Assembly: GCA_048465415.1 (NCBI GenBank)
Contig: DBFWLO010000023.1
Location: 131,175 to 195,174 of the forward strand
From: Scatosoma sp048465415
GTDB lineage: Bacteria > Bacillota > Clostridia > Christensenellales > Borkfalkiaceae
Direction: 5' to 3'
DNA: 64,000 bases
Shown: positions 59,578 to 64,000 of the stretch, piece by piece
Layout of the letters: the number at the start of each line of letters is the position of its first letter
Numbering within the stretch: position 1 is the first letter of the stretch
Notes under the pieces: model-generated
The model's database searches: none
What the model saw: only the letters and a program-made list of their open reading frames with translations
What the model was told of the DNA's origin: nothing
Position numbers and translations under genes: made by a program

Positions 59578-61749
59578 ATGGACATTTTACAAACGATTAC
59601 CCAGGAATTCAATCTCACCGATGCGCACGCGAAGAACATTCTTTCCCTGATCGACGAGGGCAACACCATTCCCTTTATCGCCCGGTACAGAAAGGAGATG
59701 ACGGGCAGCTGCGACGACCAGGTGCTCCGCGAGCTCTTTGACCGGCTCACCTACCTCAGAAACCTCGAAAAGCGCAAGGAGGAAGTTTCCTCTGCGATCG
59801 GGGAACAGGGAAAAATGACGGACGAGCTGCGTGCGGCGCTGGAAAAAGCCGTCACGCTCACCGAGGTGGAGGATATCTACCGCCCTTATAAGCAGAAACG
59901 CAAGACGCGGGCTTCGGTGGCGATCGCGAAGGGACTCCAACCGCTCGCCGACGCCATTCTCGCGCAGGATAAGGCGCTGGACGTCAAAGCGGAAGCGGAG
60001 AAATACATAAGCGAAGAGGTTAAAACCGTCCAGGAGGCGATCGCCGGCGCGCGGGACGTCATCGCGGAGATCGTTTCCGACGACGCGGCGACGCGCAAAA
60101 AGCTGCGCAACTTCTTCTTCAAGCACGGCGAGATCGTTTCGGGCTACGTCAAAGGCAAAGAGGCGGAGGACGAGACGAAGATCTACGAAATGTATAAAGA
60201 ATATTCCGAGCCCGTGTCGGAGATCAAGAGCCACCGCGTGCTCGCGCTCAACCGCGGCGAGAAGGAGGGCTTTTTGAAAGTTTCAATCGTCTGTAATTCC
60301 GAGGTCGCCAAACGCATCGCCGAGGCGGCGTTCGTGAAGGACGGCGGGGAATCCTCCGCGATCGTCAAAGCCGCGGCGGAGGACGCGTACGACCGTCTGA
60401 TCGCGCCGTCTGTGGAACGGGAGGTACGGGCGCAGCTCTTCGAGGACGCCAGCGAACAGGCGATCAAAATGTTCGAAGTGAATTTAAAGCCCCTGCTCAT
60501 GCAGCCGCCGGTCAAGAACAAAGTGACGATGGGCTGGGATCCCGCCTTCCGCACCGGCTGCAAAATCTGCGTCGTGGACGGCACGGGCAAGGTGCTGGAT
60601 AAGACGGTCGTCTATCCCACGCCCCCGCAGAATAAGAAAGAGGAAGCCAAACGCGTTTTAAAAGGACTTATCGAAAAATACGCCGTCGAGGTCATTTCCT
60701 GCGGCAACGGCACGGCCAGCAAGGAGAGCGAAATTTTTATCGCCGAGCTCATCAAAGAGATCAAAGCCGAAACGGAGCGAGAAGTGGGGTACGTCATCGT
60801 CAACGAGGCGGGCGCGAGCGTCTATTCCGCCAGCGCGCTCGGGGCGGAGGAATTTCCCGATTACGACGTCACGGCCAGGAGCGCGGTTTCGATCGCGAGA
60901 AGATTGCAGGACCCGCTCGCCGAGCTCATCAAAATCGATCCCAAATCGATCGGCGTGGGGCAGTATCAGCACGATATGAACGAAAAGCGTCTGGACAGCG
61001 CGCTGGACGGCGTGCTCGAAGACTGCGTCAACAGCGTCGGCGTCGATCTCAACACCGCCAGCGTCTCCCTCCTCAGATACGTGGCGGGGCTCAATTCCGC
61101 CGTCGCGAAAAACATCGTTTCCTATCGCGAGGAAAACGGCAAGTTTCTTTCCCGCAAACAGCTTCTGAAAGTACCCAAACTCGGCGAAAAGGCGTATACG
61201 CAGTGTGCGGGTTTCTTACGGATTGACTGCGGGGACAATATCCTCGACAACACCGCCGTGCACCCCGAATCCTACGAAAAGGCGGAAAAACTTTTGTCGC
61301 TGTTCGGCTACACGAAAGAGGACGTGCGCGCCCGCCGCATTTCCGATCTTCGGGAACAGCTCAAAAGCTACGGTTTCGATAAAGCGGCGAAGGAGACGGA
61401 GCTCGACAAGGCGACCTTGACGGACATCGTCGCGGAGCTCATGAAACCGGGGCGGGACATTCGGGAGGCGCTGCCCGCGCCCATGCTGCGCAAGGACATC
61501 ATGGGGATCGAAGATCTCAGACCGGGCATGGAAATCACGGGCACGGTGCGCAACGTCGTCGATTTCGGCGCGTTCATCGACATCGGCGTACATCAGGACG
61601 GACTCGTGCATATCTCGGAGATCACGGAAAAATATATCCGCCACCCCTCGGAGGCGCTCAAAGTGGGGCAGGTCGTCAAGGTCTGGGTGAAGGACGTGGA
61701 TCTTAAAAAGAACCGCATCGCTTTAACGATGAAAAAGAGAAACAAATAG
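59578..61749 (+). CDS. tex: Tex family RNA-binding transcription accessory protein
   Basis: Multi-domain nucleic-acid-binding protein that affects transcription. N-terminal helical domain (NTIPFIARYRKEMTGSCDD), a YqgF-like RNase H fold in the middle (GWDPAFRTGCKICVVDG, CGNGTASKESE, NEAGASVYSAS), helix-hairpin-helix segments (GVDLNTASVSLLRYVAGL, KVPKLGEKAYTQCAGFLRI), and a C-terminal S1 domain (GMEITGTVRNVVDFGAFIDI). Length 723 residues, standard. GAAGG precedes the ATG, 14 bases after the AlkD-like gene. Confidence 0.96.
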   Translation: MDILQTITQEFNLTDAHAKNILSLIDEGNTIPFIARYRKEMTGSCDDQVLRELFDRLTYLRNLEKRKEEVSSAIGEQGKMTDELRAALEKAVTLTEVEDIYRPYKQKRKTRASVAIAKGLQPLADAILAQDKALDVKAEAEKYISEEVKTVQEAIAGARDVIAEIVSDDAATRKKLRNFFFKHGEIVSGYVKGKEAEDETKIYEMYKEYSEPVSEIKSHRVLALNRGEKEGFLKVSIVCNSEVAKRIAEAAFVKDGGESSAIVKAAAEDAYDRLIAPSVEREVRAQLFEDASEQAIKMFEVNLKPLLMQPPVKNKVTMGWDPAFRTGCKICVVDGTGKVLDKTVVYPTPPQNKKEEAKRVLKGLIEKYAVEVISCGNGTASKESEIFIAELIKEIKAETEREVGYVIVNEAGASVYSASALGAEEFPDYDVTARSAVSIARRLQDPLAELIKIDPKSIGVGQYQHDMNEKRLDSALDGVLEDCVNSVGVDLNTASVSLLRYVAGLNSAVAKNIVSYREENGKFLSRKQLLKVPKLGEKAYTQCAGFLRIDCGDNILDNTAVHPESYEKAEKLLSLFGYTKEDVRARRISDLREQLKSYGFDKAAKETELDKATLTDIVAELMKPGRDIREALPAPMLRKDIMGIEDLRPGMEITGTVRNVVDFGAFIDIGVHQDGLVHISEITEKYIRHPSEALKVGQVVKVWVKDVDLKKNRIALTMKKRNK

Positions 61750-61762
61750 AAGCGAAAAGGGC

Positions 61763-61791
61763 TTGACTTTTGCGGCTCGATGTATTACAAT
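61763..61791 (+). promoter_or_regulatory. Promoter of acpP
   Basis: TTGACT (61763-61768), 17 bases, TACAAT (61786-61791). Confidence 0.8.
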
Positions 61792-61839
61792 ACTGTCATA
61801 AAAAGTAGTACGTTTTGAAAAAATCGGAGGAAAGGCAAT

Positions 61840-62067
61840 ATGTTGGAAAAAGTACAGGCAATGCTGGCGGACGCGCTCAATCTGCCTTTGAGTAAAATTA
61901 CGCCCGACGCGAGAATCATCGAGGATCTGGGAGCCGATTCCCTTGACGTGGTGGAGCTTTTGAGCCGTCTCGAAGACGAGCACGGAGTTATCATTCCCGA
62001 CGACGATGTGGAAACGCTGAAAACGGTTGCGGACGTGGCCGCGGAACTCGAAAAAATCGTCAAATAA
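61840..62067 (+). CDS. acpP: Acyl carrier protein
   Basis: Carrier of growing acyl chains in fatty-acid synthesis. The phosphopantetheine attachment site is Ser34 in GADSLDVVEL, within the usual four-helix fold and acidic composition. Length 75 residues. CGGAGG precedes the ATG. Monocistronic with its own promoter and terminator, not beside fab genes here. The phosphopantetheinyl transferase at 14386 is a candidate modifying enzyme. Confidence 0.96.
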   Translation: MLEKVQAMLADALNLPLSKITPDARIIEDLGADSLDVVELLSRLEDEHGVIIPDDDVETLKTVADVAAELEKIVK

Positions 62068-62172
62068 GACTCGTTTCTTTTTGCGAGTGCCCCGCGTCCG
62101 TTGAAAAATGAAGGTAAAACGCGGTATGTAAACGATTTTATATTCCAAAAACGTCCGGCGATCCGTCCGGCG

Positions 62173-62223
62173 AAAGCCGAGAAAGCCTCTGAAAAATTTT
62201 TCGGGGGCTTTCTCGGCTTTTTC
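62173..62223 (+). terminator. Terminator downstream of acpP
   Basis: AAAGCCGAGAAAGCC (from 62173) pairs with GGCTTTCTCGGCTTT (62206-62220), extended by T-run. Strong. It lies about 100 bases after acpP; the region between holds no gene. Confidence 0.88.
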
Positions 62224-62246
62224 ATGGGAATAGCGGGCGGAATTGT

Positions 62247-62275
62247 TTGCCTTAAACGCCGGGATATGGTATAAT
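62247..62275 (+). promoter_or_regulatory. Promoter of the ABC-F gene
   Basis: TTGCCT (62247-62252), 17 bases, TATAAT (62270-62275) with TGG extension. Confidence 0.78.
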
Positions 62276-62305
62276 CTTCAAGGAATAAATTATTGAGGTA
62301 CTTCG

Positions 62306-63880
62306 ATGTTACAAGTTTCGGGAGTAAGTCTGCAATACGGCAGCAAAAAATTGTTTGAAGACGTAAATTTAAAATTCACCAAAGGGAACTGCTACGGGAT
62401 CATCGGCGCCAACGGCGCGGGCAAGTCTACCTTTTTGAAAGTGCTTTCGGGCGAAATCGAACCCCAGAAGGGGTATGTGACGCTCGATAAAAACGAGCGC
62501 ATGTCCGTTCTCCAACAGAACCAGAACATGTACGACGGCGAAACGGTGCTGCGCACCGTCATGCTCGGCTATAAGCGGCTCGTGGACGTCATGGACGAAA
62601 AGGACGCGCTCTACGCCAATCCCGATTTCTCGGAAGAGGACGGGATCCGCGCGGCGGAACTCGAAAGCGAATTTGCGGAAATGAACGGCTACGACGCGGA
62701 ATATCAGGCCGGTCAGCTTCTGAACGCTTTGGAGATTCCCGAAGAGCTGCACTATGCCGCTATGGGCGACCTCGACGCCAAGCAGAAAGTCCGCGTTCTG
62801 CTCGCGCAGGCGCTCTTCGGCGATCCCGACGTACTGCTTTTGGACGAGCCCACCAACAACCTCGATATCAAGACGGTGCGTTGGCTGGAAAACTATCTCA
62901 TGGACTTTGAAAACACCATCATCATCGTTTCCCATAACCGGCACTTTCTCAATAAGGTCTGCACGAATATCTGCGACGTGGATTTCGGCAAGATCAATAT
63001 GTACGTCGGCAACTACGATTTCTGGTACCAGACCAGCCAGCTTTTGGCTCGTCAGCAAAAAGAACAGAATAAGAAGGCGGAACAGCGGGCGAAGGAATTG
63101 CAGGAGTTCATCGCGCGCTTCGCCGCGAACGCTTCCAAATCCCGGCAGGCGACTTCCCGGAAAAAGGAACTGGAAAAACTTACGATCAACGATTTCAAGC
63201 CGTCTTTGAGAAAATATCCGTATATCGATTTCAAATTTGAAAAAGAGATCGGCAACGACATTCTCATCGTCGAAGATCTGACGAAGGAAGGTTATTTTAA
63301 AAATGTTTCCTTCACCGTTCAAAAAGGCGAAAAAATCGGCCTCATTTCGGACAAGAGTACCACCGTCACCATGCTCTACGACATTCTGACGGGCAAGGAA
63401 GAGCCCGACGCGGGCACGGTTAAGTGGGGCAAAACCATTTCCGTTTCCTATTTCCCGCAGAACAACAACGAGTATTTCGAGAACTGCGATCTCTCGCTCG
63501 TGGAATGGCTTTCCCAGTTTTCGCAGGATCATTACGAGGAATACCTCCGCGGCTGGCTCGGAAGAATGCTCTTCTCGGGCGAGGAAGCGCTGAAAAAGGC
63601 GAAGGTACTTTCCGGCGGCGAAAAGGTGAGATGCATGCTCGCCAAAATGATGCTGGAAGGCAGCAATTTCCTCATCTTCGACGAACCGACCAATCACCTC
63701 GATCTCGAATCCATCACCGCTCTCAACAACGGCCTCAGCAACTATCGCGGCTGCATGCTCCTCACCTCTCACGATCAGGAATTGATGAACACCGTCGCGA
63801 ACCGCATCATCGACGTCGAGGATACGAAGGTCTACGATCGGCCCGTTACTTATGATGAATATGTCGACGAAATGAAGTAA
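62306..63880 (+). CDS. ABC-F family ATPase (YbiT-like) with one degenerate site
   Basis: Ribosome-associated ABC-F protein, two ABC domains in one chain, no membrane region, 524 residues. Domain 1: Walker A GANGAGKST near residue 37, signature replaced by LDAKQKVRV, Walker B VLLLDEPTNNLD. Domain 2: Walker A replaced by SDKSTTVTM, signature LSGGEKVRC, Walker B LIFDEPTNHLD. The linker (QKEQNKKAEQRAKELQEF) is the P-site tRNA-interaction type. The two losses hit the same composite site. GAGG lies before the ATG. Likely a translation factor; antibiotic resistance is not suggested. Confidence 0.93.
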   Translation: MLQVSGVSLQYGSKKLFEDVNLKFTKGNCYGIIGANGAGKSTFLKVLSGEIEPQKGYVTLDKNERMSVLQQNQNMYDGETVLRTVMLGYKRLVDVMDEKDALYANPDFSEEDGIRAAELESEFAEMNGYDAEYQAGQLLNALEIPEELHYAAMGDLDAKQKVRVLLAQALFGDPDVLLLDEPTNNLDIKTVRWLENYLMDFENTIIIVSHNRHFLNKVCTNICDVDFGKINMYVGNYDFWYQTSQLLARQQKEQNKKAEQRAKELQEFIARFAANASKSRQATSRKKELEKLTINDFKPSLRKYPYIDFKFEKEIGNDILIVEDLTKEGYFKNVSFTVQKGEKIGLISDKSTTVTMLYDILTGKEEPDAGTVKWGKTISVSYFPQNNNEYFENCDLSLVEWLSQFSQDHYEEYLRGWLGRMLFSGEEALKKAKVLSGGEKVRCMLAKMMLEGSNFLIFDEPTNHLDLESITALNNGLSNYRGCMLLTSHDQELMNTVANRIIDVEDTKVYDRPVTYDEYVDEMK

Positions 63881-64000
63881 CGGAAATAAGAAGAGACAAG
63901 AAACGACAAGTAGCGACGATATATTTACAAAAAAGACAGAGGAAGTAAAAAATAAAATCGAAATAATGTAAAATAATCCTTTACTAACAACGAAATATGT
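63881..64000. other. AT-rich gene-free end of window
   Basis: No open frame, terminator hairpin or promoter with both boxes was recognised here. Confidence 0.5.

Noticed and set aside
62092..62120. CCGCGT...ACGCGG hairpin downstream of acpP as a terminator
   Set aside because: Loop of about 17 bases and no T-run; the strong terminator is at 62173.

Overview
The window looks like a chromosomal segment of an uncultured, anaerobic, spore-forming Firmicute of the Clostridia, probably gut-associated. The evidence is a SpoIIID sporulation regulator, an HPr kinase, YjdF with a structured leader, an anaerobic ribonucleotide reductase (NrdD/NrdG) behind NrdR-type boxes, a flavodiiron protein, the acetate pair pta-ackA, and many lipoproteins with N-terminal lipobox signals. 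Promoters of the SigA type with 17-bp spacers and strong hairpin terminators are easy to see between genes. No phage, insertion sequence, CRISPR array or rRNA gene was found. There is one tRNA gene (Thr, CGT).

Layout. 1-8190: a carbohydrate-uptake block with the 3' end of a secreted protein, an ABC sugar-binding lipoprotein, two permeases and two GxGYxYP-family lipoproteins; no ABC ATPase is encoded here. 8382-11357: a BspA-type leucine-rich-repeat lipoprotein with CxxC modules. 11440-16160: small housekeeping and orphan genes (ung and MTA/SAH nucleosidase on the minus strand, a ferritin-like protein, a phosphopantetheinyl transferase, a C_GCAxxG protein, a small membrane protein, yjdF). 16319-27618: ychF and argS divergently arranged, a HelD-type helicase and HAD phosphatase, a type IIA topoisomerase pair, then spoIIID. 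27790-32495: flavodiiron protein and TyrA, then a YwiB-like protein, an MBL hydrolase and a strikingly divergent Rho. 32773-38806: nrdD-nrdG, an O-antigen-ligase-like membrane protein, an unknown protein and a lipid kinase. 38889-39756: tRNA-Thr, a GNAT protein and a small membrane protein.

39800-44026: tmcAL is divergent from pta-ackA, followed by yceD and rpmF, a compact acetate / translation neighbourhood. 44268-47976: a Cu+ P-type ATPase with a CopZ-like domain fused at its C-terminus, a methyltransferase and an ArsR-type regulator. 48074-56309: a tight five-gene run, uvrC, HAD, hprK, a U32 protein and mutS2. 56406-61749: a YlxY-like deacetylase and MlpA-like M16 peptidase, two base-excision-repair proteins and Tex. 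61840-63880: acpP and an ABC-F ATPase.

Most notable items: the divergent Rho, which by alignment from memory has lost the catalytic glutamate and primary RNA-binding aromatics; the yjdF leader, in which an anti-Shine-Dalgarno segment perfectly complements the ribosome binding site; the CopA-CopZ fusion with an internal start and its own ribosome binding site, and a DKTAT in place of DKTGT; and two genes whose consensus promoters place the transcription start on the ATG, i.e. likely leaderless mRNAs.
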